From: Desulfobacterales bacterium
GTDB taxonomy: Bacteria; Desulfobacterota; Desulfobacteria; Desulfobacterales; UBA5852
Assembly (NCBI GenBank): GCA_016735415.1
Contig: JAERRP010000115.1
Span: 1-13,316, forward strand
Length of the DNA stretch: 13,316 nt
Direction of reading: 5' to 3'
A model generated the notes under the pieces. The model worked only from the letters and a program-made list of their open reading frames with translations, was not told the origin of the DNA and made no database searches. The position numbers and the translations under genes were made by a program. This document shows positions 6,224 through 13,316 of this stretch, in pieces. The first letter of the stretch is position 1. The number at the start of each line of letters is the position of its first letter.

Positions 6224-7573
6224 CTATTTTGATTTCTGGATCTCGTAGCGCTTGATCTTGTTGTAGAGCGTGGAACGATCGATTCCCAGAATGCGGGCAC
6301 AGCGGGTCATATTCCAGTCGTTTTCATCCAGGGCATGGGCGATATGGGCCATTTCCATCTGGCGCAGGGAACCGCTGAAAACCGGCGGCGGGCATTCCGG
6401 GCGGAAAAAGGGCAATCCCTCCGGAGCAATCTGATCCGACTTGCCGATCACGACCGCCCACTCGATGGCGTTGCGCAGTTCGCGCACATTCCCCGGCCAT
6501 TCATGCAGCATCATTTCATCCATGGCGCCGCGGCTTATTTTCTTAACGCTTTTGCCGGTCTCGTGGATGTACCGCAGCAGGAAATGTTCCGCCAGCAGCG
6601 GGATATCTTCTTTGCGCTCGCGCAAGGGGGGCATTTCAAAGGAAATAACATTTAAACGATAGTAAAGGTCTTCACGGAAGTCGCCGGTGGTCACGGAGGC
6701 CTTGAGATCGCGGTTGGTGGCGGCAATCACCCGGAAATCGGCTTCCATAGGCTGCGTCCCGCCGACCCGGTAGAAAACGCGATTCTCCAGCACCCGCAGG
6801 AGATCGACCTGCATGCGCATACTGATTTCCCCGATTTCATCCAGGAAAAGCGTACCGCCATGAGCCATCTCCAGGCGACCTTTCTTGGTTTCGGCCGCAC
6901 TGGTGAAGGCCCCCTTCTGGTAGCCGAACAGCTCGCTTTCCATCAGGTTTTCCGGAATGGAACCGCAATTGACGGTAACGAAGGGGCCGTTGCAGCGGGT
7001 GCTGTTGGAATGGATGGCTTTGGCGGCCAGTTCTTTGCCCGTGCCGGTTTCGCCGGTGATCAACACGATCGAGTCCATGGGCGCCACATCCTGAATCAGC
7101 TGAAAGACGCGCTGCATGGCAGCGGACTGGGCAATCATGCTCTCAAAGTGATCCGTCGGGACTAAAAAATCCCCCTGCGAAGCACTATTGCCGGGCTGAA
7201 ACCGGCGCGCCATGATTTCATGCAGCCGGCCGCAGAGCTTATCCGGCTGAATCGGTTTCAACAGATAGTCATGGGCGCCCTCTTTCATACAGGCCACCGC
7301 ATTAAGGATGCTGCCGTAGGCGGCTATCATGATAACCACCAGGTCCGGATCATTGGCCTTGACGTTCTTCAGGAGTTCCAACCCCTTGCGGCCGTCTTCC
7401 CCCACATCGGTCAGCAGGACGTTGAAACGCTGGTTGTGCAAAAGGGCCCGGGCCGCATCGCCGGGTCCGGAGGTCGTGACGTTATACCCCCTTTCCGTCA
7501 GGCAATCGGCAAGTTTATCCCGGGCCGAACGGTTCGGGTCCACAATCAGTATCCTGCCGGAATCGGTCATCAT
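6224..7573 (-). CDS. NtrC-type sigma54-dependent response regulator with atypical receiver
   Basis: The 449-residue protein has a receiver domain (about 7-118), a AAA+ domain (about 145-380) and a Fis-type DNA-binding helix-turn-helix (about 405-445, RCARILGIDRSTLYNKI). The AAA+ part has Walker A GETGTGK (174-180), Walker B GGTLFLDE (239-246) and an FREDLYYRL segment (299-307). The sigma54-contact loop reads GAFTSA (221-226) where GAFTGA is usual. In the receiver the phospho-acceptor D56 and K106 remain. The second acidic residue is Pro13 (VDPN for VDDD) and the conserved Thr/Ser is Ala84 (MIAAYG for MITAYG), so phosphorylation may be weak or absent. ATG 7573 follows the transketolase stop by 17 nt; 7570 is an equal choice, and an upstream extension would lie inside transketolase. 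It is the best local candidate to activate the sigma54 promoter at 752-768. Confidence 0.92.
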   Translation of the reverse strand: MMTDSGRILIVDPNRSARDKLADCLTERGYNVTTSGPGDAARALLHNQRFNVLLTDVGEDGRKGLELLKNVKANDPDLVVIMIAAYGSILNAVACMKEGAHDYLLKPIQPDKLCGRLHEIMARRFQPGNSASQGDFLVPTDHFESMIAQSAAMQRVFQLIQDVAPMDSIVLITGETGTGKELAAKAIHSNSTRCNGPFVTVNCGSIPENLMESELFGYQKGAFTSAAETKKGRLEMAHGGTLFLDEIGEISMRMQVDLLRVLENRVFYRVGGTQPMEADFRVIAATNRDLKASVTTGDFREDLYYRLNVISFEMPPLRERKEDIPLLAEHFLLRYIHETGKSVKKISRGAMDEMMLHEWPGNVRELRNAIEWAVVIGKSDQIAPEGLPFFRPECPPPVFSGSLRQMEMAHIAHALDENDWNMTRCARILGIDRSTLYNKIKRYEIQKSK

Positions 7574-7590
7574 GGCACAAGCCTGTCTTC

Positions 7591-9615
7591 TTAACGCTTC
7601 AAAAGGGCCATGGCCCGGTTCACGACATTCTCGACCGTTAATCCGAATTTTTCCTGAACCACCGGTCCCGGCGCCGAGGCACCGAAAGTGGTCACGCCCA
7701 CAACCCGGTCGGGACCCAGGACATAGCGATCCCACCCCATGGGGATCCCGGCCTCCACGGCCAGGCGAACGGTGACCTCCGGAGGCAGCACCTGCTCGCG
7801 GTAGGACACCGGCATGGCTTCGAAAAGCTCCCAGCTCGGCATGCTGACCACCCGCACGGCAACGCCCTTGGCATTGAGAACCCGCCCGGCCTCGCGCACC
7901 AGATGAACTTCTGATCCGCTGGCGATCAGGATGATATCGGGCGACCCGCCGGCATCGGCCATGATGTAAGCCCCTTTGGCCAGCTCGGCGGCCGGGGGGT
8001 TCTTCTGGCGATCCAGGACGGGCAGCTTCTGGCGGGTCAGCACCAAAGCCACCGGACAGTCTTCGGAGAGGATGGCCTGGCGCCAGGCTTCCGCGGTTTC
8101 AGTGGCATCCGCCGGCCGGATCACCGTCAACCCAGGGATGGACCTCAGACTGGCCAGATGTTCTACGGGCTGGTGGGTGGGGCCGTCTTCACCCACCGCA
8201 ATGCTGTCGTGCGTGAAGACATAGATCACCGGCAGACCCATCAGGGCGGCCAGCCGGATGGCCGGGCGCATGTAGTCGGCAAACACGAAAAATGTTCCGC
8301 CGTAAGGGCGCACCCCGCCGTGCAGCATCATCCCCGACATGATGGCGGCCATGGCATGCTCGCGCACACCAAACCGGATGTTGCGGCCCTCATAGGATGT
8401 CTTCTGAAATTCGGACAAACCGTTGAGAAAGGTCTTGTTGGAAGGCGCCGGGTGGGCCGCCCCGCCGATCAGGGTGGTCACCTGCGCGGCAACGGCATTC
8501 AATACGCTTCCCGAAGCGGCACGGGTGGCGATCGGCCCGTCTTGGGGGCTGAAAGCCGGCAGGACGGCCTGCCAGTCCTCTGGCAGCTGGCCGTCGATGC
8601 AGGCCTGCCAGTCAGCGGCCGCTTCGGGATGACGGCTGCGGAAATCCGCCCGCCGTGCTTGCCATTCGGCTTCCAACGTCTGTCCACGATCAAGGCATTC
8701 GCTAAACCTGGCCCGGACGTCATCCGAAACACCGAAGAAGACGTCATCCGGACACCCCAGGCACTGTTTGGTCAGGCAGACTTCCGCCTCCCCCAGGGGG
8801 GCGCCATGCGCATCGGCGGTTCCCTGCTTGTTGGGGCTGCCGAAAGCAATCTGGGTGCGCAGCATGATGATCGAAGGCCTGGCGGTTTCAAAGCCGGCGG
8901 CTTCAATGGCCGCGGCAATGGCCGCGGTGTCGTTGCCGTCTTCCACTTTCTGGACGTGCCACTGGCAGGCCTCGAAGCGCCGACCGACATCCTCGGTAAA
9001 GGTGAGGTCCGTCGGGCCCTCGATTGAAATCTGGTTGTCGTCGTAAAGCACGATGAGTCGCCCCAGGCCGAGATGTCCGGCCAGGGAGGTAGCTTCCGCG
9101 CTGATGCCTTCCATCAAATCCCCGTCGCCGCACATGACATAGGTATAATGATCCACAATCGTGCGGTCCTCCGCATTGAAGCGGGCCGCCAGGTGCCGTT
9201 CCGCCATGGCCATGCCGACCGCGTTGGCAAGCCCCTGGCCAAGCGGGCCGGTTGTGGTTTCCACACCGGGGGTATGGCGGTATTCGGGATGACCGGGGGT
9301 TTTACTGCCCCACTGTCGGAAATCCTTGATGTCTTCCAGACTCAGATCGTAGCCGGTCAGATGCAGCAGGCTGTAGAGCAGCATGGAGGCATGCCCGCCG
9401 GAAAGAACGAAGCGGTCGCGGTCGGGCCACTGGGGATTGGCCGGATTGTGCCGTAAATAGCGGGTCCACAGCACATAGGCGGCGGCCGCCAGTCCCATGG
9501 GGGCCCCGGGATGGCCCGAGTTGGCCTTTTCAACGGCATCCATGGCAAGGGTGCGAATGGTGTTGATACACATACGGTCAAGATCCGAACGGTTGGCGGT
9601 CAGGCCTTCACTCAT
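7591..9615 (-). CDS. tkt: Transketolase
   Basis: At 674 residues this is a full-length transketolase, the thiamine-diphosphate enzyme that moves two-carbon units between sugar phosphates in the non-oxidative pentose phosphate pathway. Visible landmarks are SGHPGAPMG (H35), LSGGHASML (H75), TPGHPE (H109), the ThDP/metal motif GDGDLMEG (163-170) with N194 in DDNQIS, and HGAPLG (H270). In the pyrimidine domain are VREHAM, with the catalytic Glu, and [18 protein letters not shown] (about 9630-9626) lies 10 nt before the ATG. The gap to the upstream radical SAM gene is 125 nt, with only a weak hairpin (CCCGA...TCGGG) and no T run, so read-through is possible. The sigma54 activator follows 17 nt downstream, which suggests they share a transcript. 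Confidence 0.96.
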   Translation of the reverse strand: MSEGLTANRSDLDRMCINTIRTLAMDAVEKANSGHPGAPMGLAAAAYVLWTRYLRHNPANPQWPDRDRFVLSGGHASMLLYSLLHLTGYDLSLEDIKDFRQWGSKTPGHPEYRHTPGVETTTGPLGQGLANAVGMAMAERHLAARFNAEDRTIVDHYTYVMCGDGDLMEGISAEATSLAGHLGLGRLIVLYDDNQISIEGPTDLTFTEDVGRRFEACQWHVQKVEDGNDTAAIAAAIEAAGFETARPSIIMLRTQIAFGSPNKQGTADAHGAPLGEAEVCLTKQCLGCPDDVFFGVSDDVRARFSECLDRGQTLEAEWQARRADFRSRHPEAAADWQACIDGQLPEDWQAVLPAFSPQDGPIATRAASGSVLNAVAAQVTTLIGGAAHPAPSNKTFLNGLSEFQKTSYEGRNIRFGVREHAMAAIMSGMMLHGGVRPYGGTFFVFADYMRPAIRLAALMGLPVIYVFTHDSIAVGEDGPTHQPVEHLASLRSIPGLTVIRPADATETAEAWRQAILSEDCPVALVLTRQKLPVLDRQKNPPAAELAKGAYIMADAGGSPDIILIASGSEVHLVREAGRVLNAKGVAVRVVSMPSWELFEAMPVSYREQVLPPEVTVRLAVEAGIPMGWDRYVLGPDRVVGVTTFGASAPGPVVQEKFGLTVENVVNRAMALLKR

Positions 9616-9740
9616 CTTAAGAATTCTCCCTTCTCATGTGCTTGCTATTCCATGGCTGCTGTACCCGAGGGTTGTCGGGAGCAACCGCTTTATCCCTGGT
9701 ATCCTTGGCAATCGCCCGAGCGGCCGCCTTTATGATGCGT

Positions 9741-10610
9741 CTAAAGCGCACGCAAGTATTCCGGTTTCAGTTGGATGTCACCTTCCAGCGCGCGGTTGAT
9801 CAACTGGAGCGTCTTTTCTTTGTCGGCCGGCATGCGGGCCCGGATCGGCAGGTAATTGGAAGCATGGTTGGCATGAAACAGGCCCCGGGTCATGTGCGTG
9901 TGTGCGATCATGGTCCCCAGCTCCATCAACATTTCCCGGGGGCCGATCAACTCGAAGCGGCCGTTTTCGAAATCGGCATGCAGGGCGGTCCCCGGAATCA
10001 GCATCAGGCTGAGCGCACCGACGAATTCGGGATCGACGCGTGACAGCACGCGGCCGGTTTCCCGGGCGTGGATTTCGGAACGCTCACGGCCGGCGACCCC
10101 CAGCAGAACCGTCAGCGACAGCTTGATACCGGCCTGACGCACTTTTCTCCCGGTCTCGATCATGCGGGCCGCACGGGCCCCCTTGTTGATATGTCTCAGG
10201 GTTTGATCGTCGCCGGATTCAAGCCCCATGTAAGCGATCCCCAAACCGAGCGATCGCAGCAGCGCCAGTTCCTCCGCCGTTTTCATGGCGATGCTCTTGG
10301 TATTGGCGTAGATACCGACCCGGGTTACCCAGGGCAACCGGTCTTTGATCTTTTCCAGAATGGTCTTCAAACGCCGCTGCGGAATGATCAGGCCGTCACC
10401 GTCACAGATAAAGAGGCGTTTCTGGCGGCGGCAATACCGGGCGGCAAAATCGATATCGGCGTCGATGACATCGTCCGGCTTGATTTTGAAGCGTTGGCCC
10501 TTGTAGGCGCCGCAAAAAGTGCATTTGTTGTGGGAGCACCCCACCGTGGCCTGAAGGAGAATGCTGTTGGACTCGCTGGGCGGTCGAATAATATGGCCTT
10601 CGTAATGCAT
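9741..10610 (-). CDS. Radical SAM protein with CX4CX2C cluster motif
   Basis: The 289-residue protein has the radical SAM cysteine motif near its N-terminus in the sequence GCSHNKCTFC (C25, C30, C33), followed by GAYKGQRF. The spacing is CX4CX2C, not the classical CX3CX2C. It fits a bacterial group with the GCSHNxCTFC signature. Further landmarks are ICDGDGL (beta strand 2 region), GIYANTKSI and YMGLESGDDQTLRHINKG, the GLESG loop being common in Elp3/HemN-like radical SAM proteins. There is no B12-binding domain before it. The substrate is unknown. AAGGAT lies about 10 nt before the ATG. The upstream DUF554 gene ends only 4 nt away, so the two are translationally linked. Confidence 0.9.
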   Translation of the reverse strand: MHYEGHIIRPPSESNSILLQATVGCSHNKCTFCGAYKGQRFKIKPDDVIDADIDFAARYCRRQKRLFICDGDGLIIPQRRLKTILEKIKDRLPWVTRVGIYANTKSIAMKTAEELALLRSLGLGIAYMGLESGDDQTLRHINKGARAARMIETGRKVRQAGIKLSLTVLLGVAGRERSEIHARETGRVLSRVDPEFVGALSLMLIPGTALHADFENGRFELIGPREMLMELGTMIAHTHMTRGLFHANHASNYLPIRARMPADKEKTLQLINRALEGDIQLKPEYLRAL

Positions 10611-10614
10611 GTTT

Positions 10615-11310
10615 TCAGATCCTTGGGAACACCCAGCGCAAAACCAGATCGTAAATCAGGGGAACGGCGATGGCCGGCAGCATGTTGCCGATACGCAATC
10701 GCTTGATGCCCAGAATGTTGAACCCGATCGCCAGGATGAGAAGCCCCCCGACCGCCGTCATCTGCTCAACCACCGGCGTGGTCAGAAAGGGTTTGAGGTA
10801 GGTGGCCGAAAGGGTGATCGATCCCTGGTACAAAAAAACGGCCAGCGATGAAAAAATCACACCGATTCCCAATGTGGAAGCAAACACAATGGAAGTCACA
10901 CCGTCCAGCAGCGATTTGGCATAAAGCGTCTGGTGATTCCCGGTCAGACCGCTCTCCAGCGACCCCACAACCGCCATGGCACCGACACAGAAGACCAGAC
11001 TGGCCGTAACGAAGGCGTTGGCCAGACCCTCTTCACGGCCCGCAAACCGGCGCCCGATCCAGTGACCCATGCCCTCCAGACGTTCTTCGATCCCCAGGGC
11101 CTCCCCCAGAAGACTCCCTATCACCAGGCTGATAATGACCAGAAGCAGGGCATCGGTTTGCAGGGCACTTTTGGCACCGATCAGCAATACCGCCAGGCCA
11201 ATGGCGGAAAGGATCGTCTCCTTGTATCTGGCGGGAATGCCGGCCTTGAGCCCGACACCCACCAGACTGCCGACGATAATGGCCACGGTATTGATCAATG
11301 TTCCCTGCAC
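10615..11310 (-). CDS. DUF554 (YqgA-like) integral membrane protein
   Basis: The 231-residue protein is very hydrophobic, with about seven membrane helices. It shows the family landmarks of DUF554: MQGTLINTVAIIVGSLVG at the start, VIGSLLGEALGIEERLE in the middle, FCVGAMAVVGSLESGLTGNHQTLYAKSLLDGVTSI, and the C-terminal LGIKRLRIGNMLPAI. The function of the family is not established; a transporter role is often supposed. The start is GTG at 11310 with GGGAGG 8 nt upstream. It is the first clear gene of the minus-strand operon leading to transketolase and the sigma54 activator. The gap to the small upstream gene is 148 nt. Confidence 0.92.
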   Translation of the reverse strand: MQGTLINTVAIIVGSLVGVGLKAGIPARYKETILSAIGLAVLLIGAKSALQTDALLLVIISLVIGSLLGEALGIEERLEGMGHWIGRRFAGREEGLANAFVTASLVFCVGAMAVVGSLESGLTGNHQTLYAKSLLDGVTSIVFASTLGIGVIFSSLAVFLYQGSITLSATYLKPFLTTPVVEQMTAVGGLLILAIGFNILGIKRLRIGNMLPAIAVPLIYDLVLRWVFPRI

Positions 11311-11458
11311 CCCACCAACCTCCCGGATGTCATTTGCGGCCCGACCCTATTGAATACGGGCGAAAAATGCAATCCCAAAACCGTGCTGGCAGTCGATGTT
11401 GAGAAAAGGACCGGGAACAGAAAACCCGTGGAGCTCCATTCATGCAGCGAACAGTCTC

Positions 11459-11758
11459 TTAAGCTGTCGATTCGGGCGGATCGCTGTCCCTCGGAAAGAG
11501 GGGTGGGAATTCCTTGTCGATACTGTTCAACAGAAAATCATAGAAGCTTGGGGGGGCTGACAGACGGACGAAATGGCGGATATTGCGTATCAGATAGGCG
11601 GCGGTGGCTGCTTCCCCGTCGCTTTGAAGGCGGAAGGCCAGCATGCGCTGGAGGCGTTTATCGCCTTTGTCCCGGTCCGGCACCATTCGTATCACGCGCT
11701 GAAAAACCATCTGGAAGGCACCGGAGCGGTTTTCGATTGCAATTATTTTGGAGTTCAT
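11459..11758 (-). CDS. Small uncharacterised protein
   Basis: The frame encodes 99 residues and I do not recognise the family. It has no Cys, no membrane segment and no signal peptide. It is basic in the first half (QRVIRMVPDRDKGDKRLQRML) and ends in a Pro/Asp-rich tail. Codon use (GC-rich third positions, AAC, CTG, CGC, GCC) matches neighbouring genes, which argues for a real gene. The overlapping plus-strand frames in this stretch read as shadows. I chose ATG 11758; a GTG three codons upstream (11767) is possible, and neither has a strong ribosome site (GGTGG at 5 nt before the ATG). It could be the first gene of the operon with the DUF554 protein or stand alone. Confidence 0.55.
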   Translation of the reverse strand: MNSKIIAIENRSGAFQMVFQRVIRMVPDRDKGDKRLQRMLAFRLQSDGEAATAAYLIRNIRHFVRLSAPPSFYDFLLNSIDKEFPPLFPRDSDPPESTA

Positions 11759-11975
11759 GGCGGCCACCGCAACGGTAGAAGAGATCGGTTCTCTCTATCC
11801 CCAAACATTAAGACATTACCACCGCGGCGCAAGCGCCCATCATCGCCGGATCGTTTCACCAGGGCGCAAGGGGCACCGAACCTATTGAAAAAAAAGTGAC
11901 GCCATATTAAAGATGTAAAGTTGATCTCAGGCAAATAACATCCAGGATGAACGGCAGTATTCGGGGACTCCCCAA

Positions 11976-13316
11976 ATGGCTACGGACTACGAGGCGCGCC
12001 AGATCAAAAACCTGCAGCGAACCCTGGAGCAGGAGCGCAGCAGGCGCCGAAAAAATGAAAAAAGACTCAACGAAGCCCTGACCCTGCTTCAAAAATCCCT
12101 GAAGGAACGCGAGAAATATCGCAATCTGGTCGAAGATATCAACGCCATCATCTTTGCCACGGATCAGGATGGCGTCATCATCTACGTCAGCCCCATTATC
12201 CATGCCTACACCGGGTACCGTCCGGATGAGTGTATCGGCATCCCTTTCCTGAACCTCGTATATTCCGATGACCGCACGCATCTGCGGAAAATATACCCCA
12301 AGATCGTCGCCGGCCGGCTCAAATCCACCGAATACCGAATCCGCCATAAACGCCACCACTTTTGCTGGGTCAAGGCCTTCAACCGTCCCATCATCAGCGA
12401 AGGCGTTTTCAAGGGGCTGCGCGGTGTCATGGTGGACATCACCGATCGAAAAAAAGCGGAAGACGCCTTCAGGGAAAGTGAAATAAAGCATCAGACCATT
12501 ATCGAAAGTATCGAAGAGGGCTATTTCGAGCTCGATCTGAAGGGCAACCTCACCTTTGTCAACACCCCCTTATGCCGCATCGCGGGCTTTTCAAAATCCC
12601 AGCTGTTGTTTACGAACTACCGGGAATACACCTCGCGGCGCACGGCCCGCACTCTTTTTCGAATTTTCAGCCGGGTATTCCGAACCGGCATCCCCCTGGC
12701 CAACCAGGACTTCAAGGCGGTCAAAGAGGGCCAAAGCATCATCCTCGAAATATCGGCCTCGCTGGTGCGCAATCGTGATGCGCAGCCGATCGGGTTCCGG
12801 GGCATGCTGCGGGATATCACCTCGCGAAGACGGGTGCAGGCCGAGCTCAAGGATCTGGAAAAACAGCTTTACCATGCCCAGCGCATGGAGGCCATCGGCA
12901 CTTTGGCCGGCGGGATCGCCCACGATTTCAACAATATCCTCATGGGTATGCAGGGCAATATATCACTTCTGCTCATGCGCATGCCGCCCCACCATCCCCT
13001 GACCCAGAAACTGAAAAATGTCGAGCAGTATATTCAAAACGGAGCGGGGCTGACCCATCAATTGCTGGATTTTGCGCATACCAAGCGGCGTCCGACCCGT
13101 ATCTCGGACCTGAACTTTCTGATCCACAAATCCGCCTGGATGTTTGGCCGCACCAAGAAGGAAGTGAGCATCGATCTTACCGGCCTTAAAGCCACCTGGA
13201 CGGTCAATGTGGACAGCGGCCAGATCGAGCAGGTTCTGGTCAATCTCTACATCAACGCCTGGCAGGCCATGCCCGGTGGGGGAGGGCTTATTCTGCCCAC
13301 CCGGAATGTCGAGCTG
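11976..13316 (+). CDS. PAS-PAS sensor histidine kinase, NtrB-like (cut by right edge)
   Basis: The frame is open for 447 codons to the window edge. A charged N-terminal coiled coil (about 5-45) is followed by two PAS domains: about 48-160, with FATDQDGVIIYVSP and GVMVDITDRKKAE, and about 170-285, with YFELDLKGNLTFVN and GMLRDITSRRRVQ. The HisKA domain has H316 in AGGIAHDFNNIL, the phospho-acceptor motif common in NtrB-like and hybrid kinases. The ATPase domain begins with the N-box LVNLYINAWQAMPGGG (N423, N427); the G boxes lie outside the window. No membrane helix is present, so it is a cytoplasmic sensor. A stop at 11922 and the lack of other start codons fix ATG 11976. The only ribosome-site candidate, GGGGA, is inside a small hairpin (11963-11973). 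A C-terminal receiver could exist beyond the edge. It may serve the receiver-only protein or the sigma54 activator nearby. Confidence 0.92.
   Translation, partial: MATDYEARQIKNLQRTLEQERSRRRKNEKRLNEALTLLQKSLKEREKYRNLVEDINAIIFATDQDGVIIYVSPIIHAYTGYRPDECIGIPFLNLVYSDDRTHLRKIYPKIVAGRLKSTEYRIRHKRHHFCWVKAFNRPIISEGVFKGLRGVMVDITDRKKAEDAFRESEIKHQTIIESIEEGYFELDLKGNLTFVNTPLCRIAGFSKSQLLFTNYREYTSRRTARTLFRIFSRVFRTGIPLANQDFKAVKEGQSIILEISASLVRNRDAQPIGFRGMLRDITSRRRVQAELKDLEKQLYHAQRMEAIGTLAGGIAHDFNNILMGMQGNISLLLMRMPPHHPLTQKLKNVEQYIQNGAGLTHQLLDFAHTKRRPTRISDLNFLIHKSAWMFGRTKKEVSIDLTGLKATWTVNVDSGQIEQVLVNLYINAWQAMPGGGGLILPTRNVEL

Noticed and set aside
8158..9027. Plus-strand open frame (289 codons) opposite transketolase
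   Set aside because: It covers conserved transketolase motifs on the other strand. The product is compositionally odd and resembles no family.
10933..11778. Plus-strand open frame (281 codons) across the DUF554 gene and the small gene
   Set aside because: It crosses two minus-strand genes and the gap between them, with a low-complexity, Arg/Pro/Gln-rich translation. The DUF554 assignment on the minus strand is clear.
11867..11880. Sigma54-like GG/GC pair on the minus strand before the small gene
   Set aside because: The surrounding bases do not match TGGCAC or TTGC, so the spacing alone is not meaningful.
11885..11910. TTGAAA...TATTAA as a sigma70 promoter of the histidine kinase
   Set aside because: The spacer is only 14 nt, too short for a convincing promoter. 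A real start may lie nearby but cannot be called.
11907..12491. Minus-strand open frame (194 codons) opposite the histidine kinase start
   Set aside because: It overlaps the coiled coil and first PAS domain of the kinase, which carry recognisable motifs.
1..13316. CRISPR arrays, tRNA or rRNA genes, insertion sequences, phage genes
   Set aside because: I saw no spaced direct repeats, cloverleaf or rRNA-like sequence, transposase or terminal inverted repeats.

Overview
The window looks like chromosomal DNA of a sulfate-reducing bacterium of the Desulfobacterota (former Deltaproteobacteria), probably Desulfobacteraceae/Desulfosarcina-like. The diagnostic locus is a complete set of Tmc (transmembrane complex, type II cytochrome c3 oxidoreductase) genes, which are typical of sulfate reducers. 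The placement rests on gene content and motifs read by eye; no database search was possible. Coding DNA is GC-rich with consistent codon use. The one strikingly AT-rich stretch is the regulatory gap at about 500-745.

Layout. (1) 1-337, minus: start of a secreted lytic transglycosylase that runs off the left edge, with its own likely sigma70 promoter. (2) 338-806: a divergent regulatory region with a near-consensus sigma54 promoter at 752-768, preceded by repeated GTTGCATTT(T)ATC-type elements that could be activator sites. (3) 807-6220, plus: a probable single operon encoding a GcvH-like protein that lacks the lipoyl lysine, then tmcD (Trp-rich propeller protein), tmcC (membrane cytochrome b-type subunit), tmcB (HdrD-like iron-sulfur/CCG protein), tmcA (secreted tetraheme cytochrome c3) and a receiver-only response regulator. 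(4) 11310-6224, minus: a compact operon of a DUF554 membrane protein, a radical SAM protein, transketolase and an NtrC-type sigma54 activator. It converges on the tmc operon with a 3-nt gap. A small uncharacterised gene (11758-11459) lies upstream on the same strand. (5) 11976 to the right edge, plus: a soluble PAS-PAS histidine kinase, cut by the window end.

How it may fit together. By family knowledge, TmcA takes electrons from periplasmic hydrogenase/formate dehydrogenase cytochrome c3. TmcC carries them across the membrane, and TmcB, with TmcD, receives them on the cytoplasmic side. The sigma54 promoter in front of the operon, the sigma54 activator encoded just behind it, the receiver-only protein inside it and the NtrB-like kinase nearby suggest that tmc expression is tied to a local two-component circuit. 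That link is inference.

The most unusual observations are the GcvH-like protein (Glu at the lipoyl-Lys position, two copies of a Cx5Cx2C motif), the activator with a partly degenerate receiver and a GAFTSA loop, and the sigma54 promoter with repeated upstream elements.
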